A stretch of 42,334 nt of DNA from Lachnospiraceae bacterium. Lineage in GTDB: Bacteria; Bacillota; Clostridia; Lachnospirales; Lachnospiraceae. Positions 1 to 8,351 of this stretch are shown here, piece after piece (position 1 is the first letter of the stretch; every line of letters begins with the position of its first letter). The stretch covers positions 1 through 42,334 of the forward strand of contig JAFZWW010000144.1 in the NCBI GenBank assembly GCA_017617005.1. The letters run 5' to 3'. The notes below the pieces were generated by a model that saw only the letters and a list, made by a program, of their open reading frames with translations, made no database searches and was not told the DNA's origin. Position numbers and translations under genes: made by a program.

Positions 1-1
1 G

Positions 2-490
2 GCCGTATATCTGCCTGCCGGGGAAACAGGATACGGAGATTACTTCAGTTCAAGAGATTTCTCCGAGATAAGGGAATTCCTGCTCTGTGTGGACAATGAT
101 GATGCTGAGCTGGTACACGGCATGGGCGGTGATCATGAAACTGCTCTTTACAGGATCTCGTATGAGGCGCTTTATGATATTCTTGTAGAGATATACAAGG
201 AACAGAATATTGATAAGCTCATCGAAAATATGGATGAATTCTATCAGGATGGAATTGCCGTATACTACGATCCGGATTATGGATATATTTACAGAGAAAT
301 GGATTCATTTATACCATTTGACTTCCATACCGAGGTGGTGAATGTAGACAGGAACGGTAATGAATATACGATCACATATGAAGTTTATTCCGGAACAACG
401 AGTATCAATGAGCCCATATCGACGGTTGATGTAACCATTGAAGAAGCAGACAACAGATACGGATACAGTCTTGTCCGTATAGAAAAATAA
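2..490 (+). CDS. C-terminal part of an unknown protein, truncated by window edge
   Basis: The reading frame is open from the first bases of the window to a TAA at 488-490, so this is the C-terminal 162 residues of a longer gene. A GTG at 89 is an in-frame codon with no ribosome binding site and is probably not the start. The visible part is acidic and rich in Asp, Glu and Tyr, with a helical stretch around residues 45-75 and a beta-rich end. I see no membrane segment and no catalytic motif, and I do not recognise the family. It precedes the PrsW-like gene by 26 bases on the same strand and may share its transcript. The beta-rich end, with alternating polar and hydrophobic residues, could be a small NTF2-like or lipoprotein-type domain, but this is a guess. 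Confidence 0.75.
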   Translation, partial: AVYLPAGETGYGDYFSSRDFSEIREFLLCVDNDDAELVHGMGGDHETALYRISYEALYDILVEIYKEQNIDKLIENMDEFYQDGIAVYYDPDYGYIYREMDSFIPFDFHTEVVNVDRNGNEYTITYEVYSGTTSINEPISTVDVTIEEADNRYGYSLVRIEK

Positions 491-516
491 TTTCTTAGAG
501 GTAAAAGGAGAGAACC

Positions 517-1695
517 ATGTTATTTGCACTTGCACTGATCCCTGTAATCGGACTTTTGATCTTTATCTATTTCAAAGATAAAAAAGAAAAGGAACCTGTC
601 GGTCTGCTCATCGGATTATTCTTCGCAGGTCTCGGAAGCGTTATCCCTGCGATAATACTTGAAGCCATAGGACAGCTGATCCTGGATGCCGTTATTCCGT
701 ATGAATCTGCTCTCAAAGGAGTGCTTCTTGCGATGATCATTGTCGGTCCCGCGGAGGAGCTCGGAAAGTATGTCGTCCTCAGACTGATCACCTGGAAGAA
801 CAAGCATTACGATTACAGCTATGATGCGATTGTCTATGCAGTTTTCGTGTCATTGGGATTTGCGGCAATCGAAAATGTCGGATACGTGATCGACGGAGGA
901 TTATCCACTGCATTGATGCGTATGTTCACCGCAGTTCCCGGACATGCATGCTTTGCGGTTTTCATGGGATATTTCTACAGCAAGGCTAAGTATGCATCAA
1001 TAACAAATAATAAGAGCGATTACAAAAAGTACAACGCATTGTCAATGATCGTACCTATTATCGTTCATGGCGTGTATGATGCGATCGTACTCGGTGCAGT
1101 CAATACAGATGCTGTTCTTCTCGCAGGCATGAGTCTGCTTCTCTGGATCGTTTATGTGATCGTGATGTTTATATTTGCATTCATTACCGTACTGAAATCT
1201 GCCAAGAACGATTTCTGCATCGTCTATCTTCCCGGTGCCGTTCAGACTGTCTATAATCCTGCATTTTTAGGCAGCTGGACCTGCAGCTGCGGAACTGTCA
1301 ATCAGCTCAATTTCTGTTCAAGGTGCGGAAGTCAGAGACCCTTTGCGGAAACCTGGACCTGTCCCTCCTGCGGAACCGTATCTGCATTTAATTTCTGCGG
1401 AAGATGCGGATGTCCCAAGCCTCAGGCACAGCCTCAGATGATGCCCCAGCAGCCGGCGCCCGGGATGAATCCGCAGATGTATCAGCAGCCGGTTCCCCAG
1501 CATATGTCCTCACAGCAGATGTATCAACAGTCGGTTCCTCAGCATATGTCCTCCCAGCAGATGTATCAGCAGCCCGCACCTCAGCAGATGCCTCCCCAGA
1601 TGCCCGGACAGATGCCTCAGCAGGCACAGCCCGGGGTGCAGACCGAGGCACAGCCTCAGGCACCCGGACAGATGCCTCCTAACGGAATGATGTAA
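517..1695 (+). CDS. prsW: PrsW-family glutamic intramembrane protease with two zinc ribbons and a Q/M/P-rich tail
   Basis: The protein has 392 residues and starts at an ATG preceded by AGGAGAG. Residues 1-225 form a polytopic membrane domain with the PrsW signature: Glu80-Glu81 in PAEELGK, Glu119-Asn120 in AIENVGY, His143 in GHACF and His184/Asp188 in HGVYD. PrsW proteases cleave anti-sigma factors or other membrane proteins within the bilayer; the substrate here is unknown. Residues about 255-310 contain two C-x-C/C-x2-C...C-x2-C zinc-ribbon modules, each beginning Trp-Thr-Cys. The last 80 residues are rich in Gln, Met and Pro and include a 14-residue tandem repeat. Zinc ribbons plus a flexible tail go beyond the usual PrsW length of about 220-300 residues and suggest partner recruitment on the cytoplasmic face. 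It heads a run with the GNAT and kinase-like genes. Confidence 0.87.
   Translation: MLFALALIPVIGLLIFIYFKDKKEKEPVGLLIGLFFAGLGSVIPAIILEAIGQLILDAVIPYESALKGVLLAMIIVGPAEELGKYVVLRLITWKNKHYDYSYDAIVYAVFVSLGFAAIENVGYVIDGGLSTALMRMFTAVPGHACFAVFMGYFYSKAKYASITNNKSDYKKYNALSMIVPIIVHGVYDAIVLGAVNTDAVLLAGMSLLLWIVYVIVMFIFAFITVLKSAKNDFCIVYLPGAVQTVYNPAFLGSWTCSCGTVNQLNFCSRCGSQRPFAETWTCPSCGTVSAFNFCGRCGCPKPQAQPQMMPQQPAPGMNPQMYQQPVPQHMSSQQMYQQSVPQHMSSQQMYQQPAPQQMPPQMPGQMPQQAQPGVQTEAQPQAPGQMPPNGMM
1489..1572 (+). repeat. Two tandem 42-base units in the tail of the PrsW-like gene
   Basis: Units at 1489-1530 and 1531-1572 are nearly identical and encode a 14-residue Gln/Met/Pro/Ser-rich unit beginning Pro-Val-Pro-Gln-His-Met or Ser-Val-Pro-Gln-His-Met. 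Partial copies flank them. The length keeps the frame, so copy number could change without breaking the gene. Confidence 0.85.
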
Positions 1696-1713
1696 GAATA
1701 AGTGAGAGATCAG

Positions 1714-2184
1714 ATGGAAATCAGAAATGCAACTATGGCAGATATCGACGGAATCCTGAAACTGCTTGTTCAGGTCGATATGGTCCATCACAACGGAAGA
1801 CCGGACATTTTCAAGGGACCGGCAACAAAATACAATGCCGGAGAATTGCTACAGATCGTCGATGATCCTATGACACCCGTCTTTGTCTGTGTGGATGAAG
1901 AAGGAAAAGTTCTCGGACATGCATTCTGCGTATCAAAATGTGAGAAGGACAATTCTGTTCTTACCGATATCAGGACATTATATATAGATGACATCTGTGT
2001 TGATGAAAACGCACGCGGGAAGCATATCGGGAAAATGCTGTATGAACATGTCCTTGAATATGCGAAAACAAACGGCTTCTATAACATCACTCTCAATGTA
2101 TGGTCCTGCAACCCGGGAGCGATAAAGTTCTATGAAGCGATGGGATTGAAACCCCAGAAGATCGGAATGGAAAAGATTCTGTAA
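1714..2184 (+). CDS. GNAT-family N-acetyltransferase
   Basis: The protein has 156 residues from the ATG at 1714. A GTG at 1702 is in frame, but the shorter form begins with the classic GNAT opening MEIRNATMADIDGI, so I prefer it. The order of motifs fits the fold: an N-terminal strand and helix, the central DDICVDENARGKHIGKML segment with the acetyl-CoA pyrophosphate loop (Arg/Gly-x-x-Gly, here ARGKHIG), then NVWSCNPGAIKFYEAMGL, the usual last helix and strand. It probably acetylates a small-molecule or protein amine in the cytoplasm; the acceptor cannot be read from the sequence. It lies 18 bases after the PrsW-like gene and 12 bases before the kinase-like gene, so the three are likely co-transcribed. 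Confidence 0.88.
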   Translation: MEIRNATMADIDGILKLLVQVDMVHHNGRPDIFKGPATKYNAGELLQIVDDPMTPVFVCVDEEGKVLGHAFCVSKCEKDNSVLTDIRTLYIDDICVDENARGKHIGKMLYEHVLEYAKTNGFYNITLNVWSCNPGAIKFYEAMGLKPQKIGMEKIL

Positions 2185-2196
2185 AGGAAATAAACA

Positions 2197-2844
2197 ATGG
2201 ATCTTAAGAATGTATATTTTGTGATAGGAACCTCCTATGCGGGAAAGTCCACTATCGTAAAGAATCTTGCCGCAAAGCATAACGGAATAGCTCTTGAAGA
2301 GAACTATCATGATGAGAAACTTCCCGAACTTGACAGTAAGGAGTTTCCCAATCTCTGCTATACAAGGGATCTGCAGGATTGGCATGAATTTATCCGCAGA
2401 ACTCCCGATGAATATGTTACGTGGATCGAGAATGTAAAAAAAGAATGTGAGACAGTTGAGCTCGGGATACTGGAAGAACTGCTTGCAAAGCCGGAGGCAA
2501 AGGATAAGAAGATCTTTGTCGATACCAATATATGCGTGGAAACCCTTCATAAGATATCCGATGCGGAACATGTTCTTGTAATGCTGTCCGATCCGGAGAT
2601 ATCGATACATCGCTTCTTCGACCGTCCGGATCCTGAAAAACAATTTCTGTATCAGCTTATGTTAGAAGAACCCGATCCTCAGGCGGCACTCGATAATTAC
2701 CGTGAGATACTCACCAGGATCTGTTCCAAGGAAGCTTATGATGAACTCGAGAACTCCGGCTTCCGTAAGATCTACAGGGATGAGAACAGAAGTCAGGAAG
2801 AAACCGTAAGGCTTGCGGAGAAACTGCTGGGATTGACCGGCTGA
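2197..2844 (+). CDS. P-loop nucleoside/shikimate-kinase-like protein
   Basis: The protein has 215 residues. A Walker A loop, GTSYAGKST, lies at residues 11-19 directly after the first beta strand, as in small-molecule kinases and AAA-type nucleotide kinases. A second strand, KKIFVDTNI near residue 107, may carry the Walker B aspartate. Later segments are helical and acidic and include a HRFFDRPDPEKQF stretch that could act as a lid. The substrate is unknown. Similar proteins are usually annotated as shikimate kinase-like or AAA-domain proteins. It is the last gene before a strong terminator and is probably co-expressed with the GNAT gene. Confidence 0.72.
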   Translation: MDLKNVYFVIGTSYAGKSTIVKNLAAKHNGIALEENYHDEKLPELDSKEFPNLCYTRDLQDWHEFIRRTPDEYVTWIENVKKECETVELGILEELLAKPEAKDKKIFVDTNICVETLHKISDAEHVLVMLSDPEISIHRFFDRPDPEKQFLYQLMLEEPDPQAALDNYREILTRICSKEAYDELENSGFRKIYRDENRSQEETVRLAEKLLGLTG

Positions 2845-2861
2845 TATATGTATGAACAATG

Positions 2862-2895
2862 AAACCCTGCGGGAATGATTCCCGCAGGGTTTTTC
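2862..2895 (+). terminator. Rho-independent terminator of the prsW-GNAT-kinase operon
   Basis: A 12-base perfect stem (AACCCTGCGGGA / TCCCGCAGGGTT) with a five-base loop is followed by a T run, 17 bases past the kinase-like stop codon. Confidence 0.9.
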
Positions 2896-2919
2896 AGTGC
2901 AAAAAAGTTTTTCTTTACG

Positions 2920-2937
2920 TTTAAAGATTTTTTAAGA
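2920..2937 (+). promoter_or_regulatory. Direct repeats resembling an OmpR/VanR-type operator upstream of the ABC operon
   Basis: TTTAAAGA at 2920-2927 and TTTAAGA at 2931-2937 are direct repeats 11 bases apart, one helical turn, as expected for an OmpR-family regulator dimer. They lie about 70 bases before the ABC ATPase start. The operon encodes its own OmpR-type regulator, so autoregulation is likely. A TTGAAA follows at 2939-2944, but I cannot name a convincing -10. Confidence 0.45.
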
Positions 2938-3004
2938 ATTGAAATGTTAGCATGTCATTGTAAACGGAAAAACTGTTTTTAAGATTGCTACAGAGGTAAT
3001 GAAA

Positions 3005-3796
3005 ATGGCAGATATTTGTTTGGAAGCGAGAGATCTTTGCAAGACATACATCGTTGACGGATACAGCAACAATGTCCTGCAGAACATTAATCTCAAGATA
3101 GAAGAGGGGGAGTTCGTCTCCATCATGGGACCCAGCGGATCGGGAAAGTCCACTCTCCTTTATACGATAAGCGGAATGGACGATATGACGGCGGGTAAGG
3201 TCATATTCGACGGAGATGACATATCCAAGATGAACGATAAGCAGCTTACAAAGCTCAGACTCATCAAGATGGGATTCATCTTCCAGCAGATGTATATGAT
3301 GAAGAAGCTCTGCATCATGGATAACATCGTACTTCCCGGTTATCAGGCTGAAATAATGAGCAGGGAAGAGGTCAACAAAAAGGCAGAGGACCTGATGAGA
3401 AGGCTCGGTATCATAGAGACGGCCGACCGTGAGATTACCGAGGTTTCCGGAGGACAGCTCCAGAGAGCATGTCTTGCCAGGGCACTCATCAACAGTCCCA
3501 AGGTTCTTTTTGCGGATGAGCCCACGGGTGCACTTAACTCAAAGGCATCCATGGAAGTGCTTAATGAGATGGTCAAGGCAAACGAATCCGGCACCACGGT
3601 TCTCATGGTGACTCACAGCGAAAAGGTTGCGGCAAGCTCCGACAGGATCATCTATCTTATGGACGGTGATATACAGGGTGAGCTCGTACTCGGAAAGATC
3701 AATGCAACGGACGGATCGGACAGGATCAGTGATGCAGAGAAGCTTTCACTCAGGGAAAGAAAGCTCAGAAAATGGCTTGAGGAGATGGGGTGGTAA
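3005..3796 (+). CDS. ABC transporter ATP-binding protein, MacB/LolD type
   Basis: The protein has 263 residues. I choose the ATG at 3005 because AGAGG at 2992-2996 is 8 bases upstream; an ATG at 2999 is only 2 bases from it. Motifs occur in order: Walker A GPSGSGKST, Q-loop FIFQQMYMM, signature VSGGQLQRACLARAL, Walker B VLFADEPTGAL and the switch His in VTHSEK. The sequence belongs to the group of ATPases that pair with FtsX-like permeases for lipoprotein or peptide export or resistance. The C-terminal 35 residues are highly charged. The stop codon is one base before the permease GTG, so the two are translationally coupled and form one transporter. The downstream two-component genes suggest induction by the substrate. 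Confidence 0.95.
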   Translation: MADICLEARDLCKTYIVDGYSNNVLQNINLKIEEGEFVSIMGPSGSGKSTLLYTISGMDDMTAGKVIFDGDDISKMNDKQLTKLRLIKMGFIFQQMYMMKKLCIMDNIVLPGYQAEIMSREEVNKKAEDLMRRLGIIETADREITEVSGGQLQRACLARALINSPKVLFADEPTGALNSKASMEVLNEMVKANESGTTVLMVTHSEKVAASSDRIIYLMDGDIQGELVLGKINATDGSDRISDAEKLSLRERKLRKWLEEMGW

Positions 3797-3797
3797 A

Positions 3798-6263
3798 GTG
3801 TATTTAAGAATGCTTAAAAGAGACCTTAAAGACAAGGTCGTTTTAAATATAGTCTTATTCATATTTATGATACTGGCAGCAACTCTTCTTGTTATGAGTG
3901 CGGGATTTGTATATACCTTCATCGCCGGCATAGAAATGACATACGAAAAGTGCAATTCTTCGGACATTATTATGCTGGTTGATAAAAGTGTATCTTCACC
4001 CGAAGGTCAGATAGAAACCATTCTGGGTGTTCTGCACGAACATCCGGAGATCAGCGAGATAACGATCTCTGACAGAATTTTTACGGGAACCGACAGACTT
4101 GATTTTGAAAAAGTAGATAAAAGAACAGTTTCCGGTTTATATCAGACTTATTTCCTTATCTCACCCGTAAGCTCAGATCAGAACATTCCATATGATATGC
4201 ATGATCATCCGATCGTTCTGGATAACGGATGCGTGGCTCTTTCTCAGGTAACAGCTTCGGATTCGCATTCCAAAATAGGCGATAAGATCACGATCACCAC
4301 TGATATGGGCAATATATATCAGTTCACGGTATCTGAGATATATAAGGACCCCAGTTCATCGATGATGACAAAGATTCTGTTTTCCGATGAGGATTTCGAA
4401 ACACTCTGCGGTGAATTCACATCACAGGTGGATCAGTATGACTTAAAGCTTGTTAATCCGTTTAAGAGCGTTTCCGAACTTCAGAAGTGGGGATGGGAGA
4501 TCACTGACAGATTAAATCTGATGGATGAGAACGGCGAAATAAACGGAACCATTTATACCATTACTACAGGGAAGAGTAACACTTTTACCGATGAAGCCAT
4601 GATCTCACTCATTGTCAGCATCTTTATGGGATTAATGGGGATTGCACTTATAATTCTAATCTTCATGGCCATATCCTTCAGCCTTCAGGCAACGGTCAAA
4701 CGTGAGGAGAGAGAGATCGGTACCATGAAGGCGATAGGTGTGGATTCGCTTTCGTATAAATCCTTGTTTGTCGTAAAATATATTGCATTCGCTGTTTTCG
4801 GCGGCGTTGTGGGACTGATTGCAGGAATCCCGCTTGAGAAATATATGGTGAGCAGGTTCGTCACCAATACCCTGAATCCCGACAAGAATGTGATCATCCT
4901 TCTCGGTGTGATCACCTGTATAGTTTTTGTGATCCTGATGCTCGCCTTTTCATTTGTTTCATTAAGGCGTATCGACAGGATCTCGGTAATGGATGCGATT
5001 CACGGAGAAGGAAAGGGAGAAAGGTTCAGCAAGATACCGGGTGTATCACTCAGCAAAAGGAAGAATACATCCGTACCGTTATTCCTGGCACTTCAGGATA
5101 TAATCCGTAAAATGAAGAGATACATCTTTCTCGTTGTCAGCTACATGATGGGTCTGGTGATACTGTTTCTGGTGTTTCAGATCAAAGATACGGTTGTAAG
5201 CGATGAATACAGAAAGACATACTGGGCGAGAGCCGACAGGGATTTTATGATCAGACCGGAAGACAGTCTCAGGGATAAACTGATCGAAATGACAGGAAGC
5301 TATAAGAATATGTTTCTGTATTTTGAGCAGCTTTATAATGAACACGGTATTCCTGTTGATATCCAGATCATGGATGTGCAGACAGGCTTTGTGATCATAG
5401 ACGGTGAAAGAAGCGGAGCATCCATTGCATTCGGAGACGCTGATCTAAGCAGGATGACATTTGTGAAGGGCGGAACGGTTCCGACACTTCCCAATGAACT
5501 TGCTGCATCACATTTCCTGACTCAGACAAACGGAACAAAGCTCGGTGATGTCATCACACTTGAATATAAGGTATACGGTGAGGATGGATTTACCGTAGAG
5601 ACCAGACAGAAGGATTACATCATCACGGCTTTTGTGGAGACTATGGGAAACAGCAGGACTCCGGAATTCTTCCTGGCTCAGGCCGATGATGGTATGTACT
5701 GCGAAGACTTTGATGTCTTTAACGAATCAATCGATGCTCCGAGATCGGAGCATGCATATTACATAGATAAAATGCGTGAGGTGGATGAAAGGATACTGGT
5801 CTGGGATTTTGATCAGGCACTTGATTACGATCTCGGTAATTCTTTCGGAAAACTCCTCAACCTGCTTGCATTTGCGACAGGAATGATCATGGCGGTCACT
5901 CTTTTTGCGATGACATTCCTCTACCAGCAGATATTCATCGAAGAGGAAACATCCGATATAGCAATGCTGGGGAGCATGGGCTTCGATAAGTGGTCGGTAA
6001 GGAAATGGCATTATTACAGGCTGCTCATCCTTATAGTTCTCTCAACTGTTCTTGCACTTCTGTTCGCATTCACATTGAACAAATGGCTGTTTAACAAGAT
6101 CGGATGTGCCGCACTTGGACTGGTTTCCTTTAAGATAGCTTCACCTCCGGCATTCGTTCTTATTCTTTTGCCTGCAGCACTTGTCACGATAATCTCGGCC
6201 GTTATGGCTGTTTCGTTCAGATCCATGGATCAGATCAGGATATGGAGGATACGTAATGAATAA
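3798..6263 (+). CDS. FtsX/MacB-type ABC transporter permease
   Basis: I place the start at GTG 3798, with GGGGTGG about 7 bases upstream, giving 821 residues. The frame is open further upstream, but only as a shadow of the ATPase gene. TM1 (about 17-40) is followed by an extracellular domain to about 260. The first FtsX membrane domain spans about 264-400 and contains EREIGTMKAIG, the usual cytoplasmic coupling segment. Another TM lies at about 440-462, a second extracellular domain at 465-680, and a second FtsX domain at 680-812 with SDIAMLGSMGFD. This eight-TM duplicated layout is typical of export or mechanotransmission permeases. It should work with the upstream ATPase, and the lipoprotein gene overlaps its end by 8 bases, implying a shared pathway at the cell surface. 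Confidence 0.92.
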   Translation: MYLRMLKRDLKDKVVLNIVLFIFMILAATLLVMSAGFVYTFIAGIEMTYEKCNSSDIIMLVDKSVSSPEGQIETILGVLHEHPEISEITISDRIFTGTDRLDFEKVDKRTVSGLYQTYFLISPVSSDQNIPYDMHDHPIVLDNGCVALSQVTASDSHSKIGDKITITTDMGNIYQFTVSEIYKDPSSSMMTKILFSDEDFETLCGEFTSQVDQYDLKLVNPFKSVSELQKWGWEITDRLNLMDENGEINGTIYTITTGKSNTFTDEAMISLIVSIFMGLMGIALIILIFMAISFSLQATVKREEREIGTMKAIGVDSLSYKSLFVVKYIAFAVFGGVVGLIAGIPLEKYMVSRFVTNTLNPDKNVIILLGVITCIVFVILMLAFSFVSLRRIDRISVMDAIHGEGKGERFSKIPGVSLSKRKNTSVPLFLALQDIIRKMKRYIFLVVSYMMGLVILFLVFQIKDTVVSDEYRKTYWARADRDFMIRPEDSLRDKLIEMTGSYKNMFLYFEQLYNEHGIPVDIQIMDVQTGFVIIDGERSGASIAFGDADLSRMTFVKGGTVPTLPNELAASHFLTQTNGTKLGDVITLEYKVYGEDGFTVETRQKDYIITAFVETMGNSRTPEFFLAQADDGMYCEDFDVFNESIDAPRSEHAYYIDKMREVDERILVWDFDQALDYDLGNSFGKLLNLLAFATGMIMAVTLFAMTFLYQQIFIEEETSDIAMLGSMGFDKWSVRKWHYYRLLILIVLSTVLALLFAFTLNKWLFNKIGCAALGLVSFKIASPPAFVLILLPAALVTIISAVMAVSFRSMDQIRIWRIRNE

Positions 6264-7668
6264 CCGTACCAAAAAAACCGGTTTTAATAAATTAATTTCA
6301 GCGCTCTCCGCGGCAGCATTATTTTTCTCATTATGCGGATGCACATCCTCCGCGCAGATCACATCGGATGGGATGGTGAAGGTGGGTTCGATGAATGTCG
6401 AGTCTCCAACTCACTATACCGATGAAAGCCCGGCAGAGGACGCGGTAGGTGAATTTACATCGGAAAACGGACTGTGCACCATAGTTAAGTACCCCTCGTA
6501 TTACGATGTCACTCTCGATTATGAAAAAGGCACACCTGCGGAAGTCGGCGCGGCATATGCAGAGACGATCCTGAAAGCCGTTCCGGATTACGAGATGGTA
6601 TTTGAGCCTTATCTGTTCGAGAATATAAGGAATGCTTTTTCGGGAAGGGATATCAGATATGATTCTCTTGAAAAGAGGATAATGTCACTTGTTTCGAATC
6701 TTCCGGACGAATACAGGGAAGAGGTGGAAAGTTTTGCGAAGGCCATCGCAGACGGAGAAGAAGGGTACCTCGAAAACGGAAAACTGAGCTACATCGAAGC
6801 CCTTACAATGCAGATGATCCCCGATGCACTCAGACCTACCGCATGTAGTGCACTGTCAATAGGAGGTACGAGGACCGTGAGCGGGGAAAGACTTTCCCTC
6901 AGAAATCTTGAATGGAGTCTCGGAAGTTCTGCCCAGATGACACAGATCCATGCCGTCACATTTATGAAGAAGGGAGAAAACAGCATCACTGCGATAAGCG
7001 TGCTGGGACTTCTTGATATGATAACTGCGGTTAACGACGACGGCGTAATGATAGGCATCCTTGATGTCGGAACCGTAAACCGGATGCCTTTCGTATACGA
7101 AGATAAGAAGAGCTATACATTTGATATAAGATATGCGCTCGAAAAATATGATAATGCCGAAGATGCCGCAAAGTATCTAAGCGGAGAGAGCGGAAGCTAC
7201 ACCTGGTGCCATAATCTTCTTGTAACAGACAAGGATGATGCTTTCTGCTGTGAGAATGCAACCGCTGAGGCAGAGGCGGATGGCAGGGCTCACTCCGTCA
7301 TCAGGACGCCGGATTCCGAACTTATGGATGGTCTGAACTGGGATACCCCCGATACCCTGTGCATAGTGAATTCTTTTGCAACAGTAGGTAATCAGGACGG
7401 TTTTTCGGGTGATCCGGGCAATATGATACGATTTGTAAAGTATAATAACTGGGTAAGCGAAACAGAAAAGTTTTCAGTTGCCGATCTAAAGGGTATAATG
7501 GCTAGAGAGGTTGTGGATCAGTATGTGGTCACGAATGTCCACAACAGCGGAACCGTGCATACGGTTATCGTAGATTATGCTACGGGCGATATCCATGTGG
7601 CATTTACGATCGGAGAATGTGCGGAGGATATACCCGAATACATACTTGTGGGGAATTACAGAGATTGA
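6256..7668 (+). CDS. Lipoprotein linear-amide hydrolase (choloylglycine hydrolase / C45-like Ntn hydrolase)
   Basis: The protein has 470 residues. GGAGG at 6244-6248 sets the ATG, and the gene overlaps the permease by 8 bases. Residues 1-29 form a lipoprotein signal with lipobox LCGC (Cys29), so the enzyme should be anchored outside the membrane. Cys197 in RPTACSAL, followed by GERLSLRNLEW, matches the N-terminal nucleophile and Arg-Asn-Leu-Asp/Glu-Trp pattern of Ntn hydrolases that cleave linear amides. The long region before the cysteine resembles the pro-segment of acid ceramidase-like and C45 enzymes, which self-cleave just before the nucleophile; classical bile-salt hydrolases have Cys2. 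The substrate is unknown. N-acyl peptides or lipids handled by the linked exporter are plausible. Confidence 0.8.
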   Translation: MNNRTKKTGFNKLISALSAAALFFSLCGCTSSAQITSDGMVKVGSMNVESPTHYTDESPAEDAVGEFTSENGLCTIVKYPSYYDVTLDYEKGTPAEVGAAYAETILKAVPDYEMVFEPYLFENIRNAFSGRDIRYDSLEKRIMSLVSNLPDEYREEVESFAKAIADGEEGYLENGKLSYIEALTMQMIPDALRPTACSALSIGGTRTVSGERLSLRNLEWSLGSSAQMTQIHAVTFMKKGENSITAISVLGLLDMITAVNDDGVMIGILDVGTVNRMPFVYEDKKSYTFDIRYALEKYDNAEDAAKYLSGESGSYTWCHNLLVTDKDDAFCCENATAEAEADGRAHSVIRTPDSELMDGLNWDTPDTLCIVNSFATVGNQDGFSGDPGNMIRFVKYNNWVSETEKFSVADLKGIMAREVVDQYVVTNVHNSGTVHTVIVDYATGDIHVAFTIGECAEDIPEYILVGNYRD

Positions 7669-8351
7669 CTGATATTCTCATAATTGAAGACAATGAAGAA
7701 CTCGGAAACCTTGTCCGCGATTTTCTGAAACGCGAAGGATACTCTGTGCAGCTCGCACGGAGTGCCGAAGAGGGCCTGGAACTGATCGGGAAAGCAGCAT
7801 TCAAGATGCTGCTTCTTGACGTTATGCTCCCCGGAATGAACGGATATGAAACTCTTCAGGAGATCAGAAAGGAACAGAAGCTACCCGTTCTTATGATGAG
7901 CGCCAAGACGGACGAGCAGAGCAAGGTGCTGGGATATGAGGTCGGCGCAGATGATTACATCGACAAGCCCTTCTCCTTCCAGGTTCTGGGACTCAAGATA
8001 AAAGCACTCATGAAACGCACATATGATCTTGCGGAGGACAGACAGCTTCTGACATACGGAAATATTGCTCTCGATGTAGCTTCCAAGACAGTGTATAAGA
8101 ATGATGAGCCCGTGCAGATCACGGGCAAAGAATTCGAACTGCTGGAATATATGATGCGTCATCCCGAAGCTGTCCTGAAAAAAGAAAAACTCTTTGACGA
8201 GATATGGGGCGTCGACTGCTTCAGCGATCTCGGAAGTCTTAACGTACACATCAGATGGCTCAGGGAAAAACTTGAGGACGATCCAAAGAATCCGAAACTC
8301 ATACGTACGGTATGGAGAGTGGGATATCAGTTCGGAGGCACGGAGAATTGA
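7665..8351 (+). CDS. OmpR-family response regulator
   Basis: I choose a TTG at 7665 that overlaps the previous stop codon (TTGA), giving 228 residues beginning MTDILIIEDNEE. The frame extends upstream, but only inside the lipoprotein gene. The receiver domain has the acidic pair Glu8/Asp9, phosphoacceptor Asp52 in LLLDVMLP, Ser in LMMSAK and Lys in DYIDKPF. The C-terminal winged helix (about 130-226) ends in IRTVWRVGYQF, the usual OmpR/PhoB end. It is encoded between the amidase lipoprotein and its kinase and overlaps both by 4 bases, so it very likely controls this operon. The TTTAAGA repeats at 2920-2937 are the candidate target. Confidence 0.93.
   Translation: MTDILIIEDNEELGNLVRDFLKREGYSVQLARSAEEGLELIGKAAFKMLLLDVMLPGMNGYETLQEIRKEQKLPVLMMSAKTDEQSKVLGYEVGADDYIDKPFSFQVLGLKIKALMKRTYDLAEDRQLLTYGNIALDVASKTVYKNDEPVQITGKEFELLEYMMRHPEAVLKKEKLFDEIWGVDCFSDLGSLNVHIRWLREKLEDDPKNPKLIRTVWRVGYQFGGTEN

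Noticed and set aside
3627..3797. N-terminal extension of the permease frame into the ATPase gene
   Set aside because: The extension is the ATPase gene read in another frame, contains no signal or domain, and GTG 3798 has a fitting ribosome binding site.
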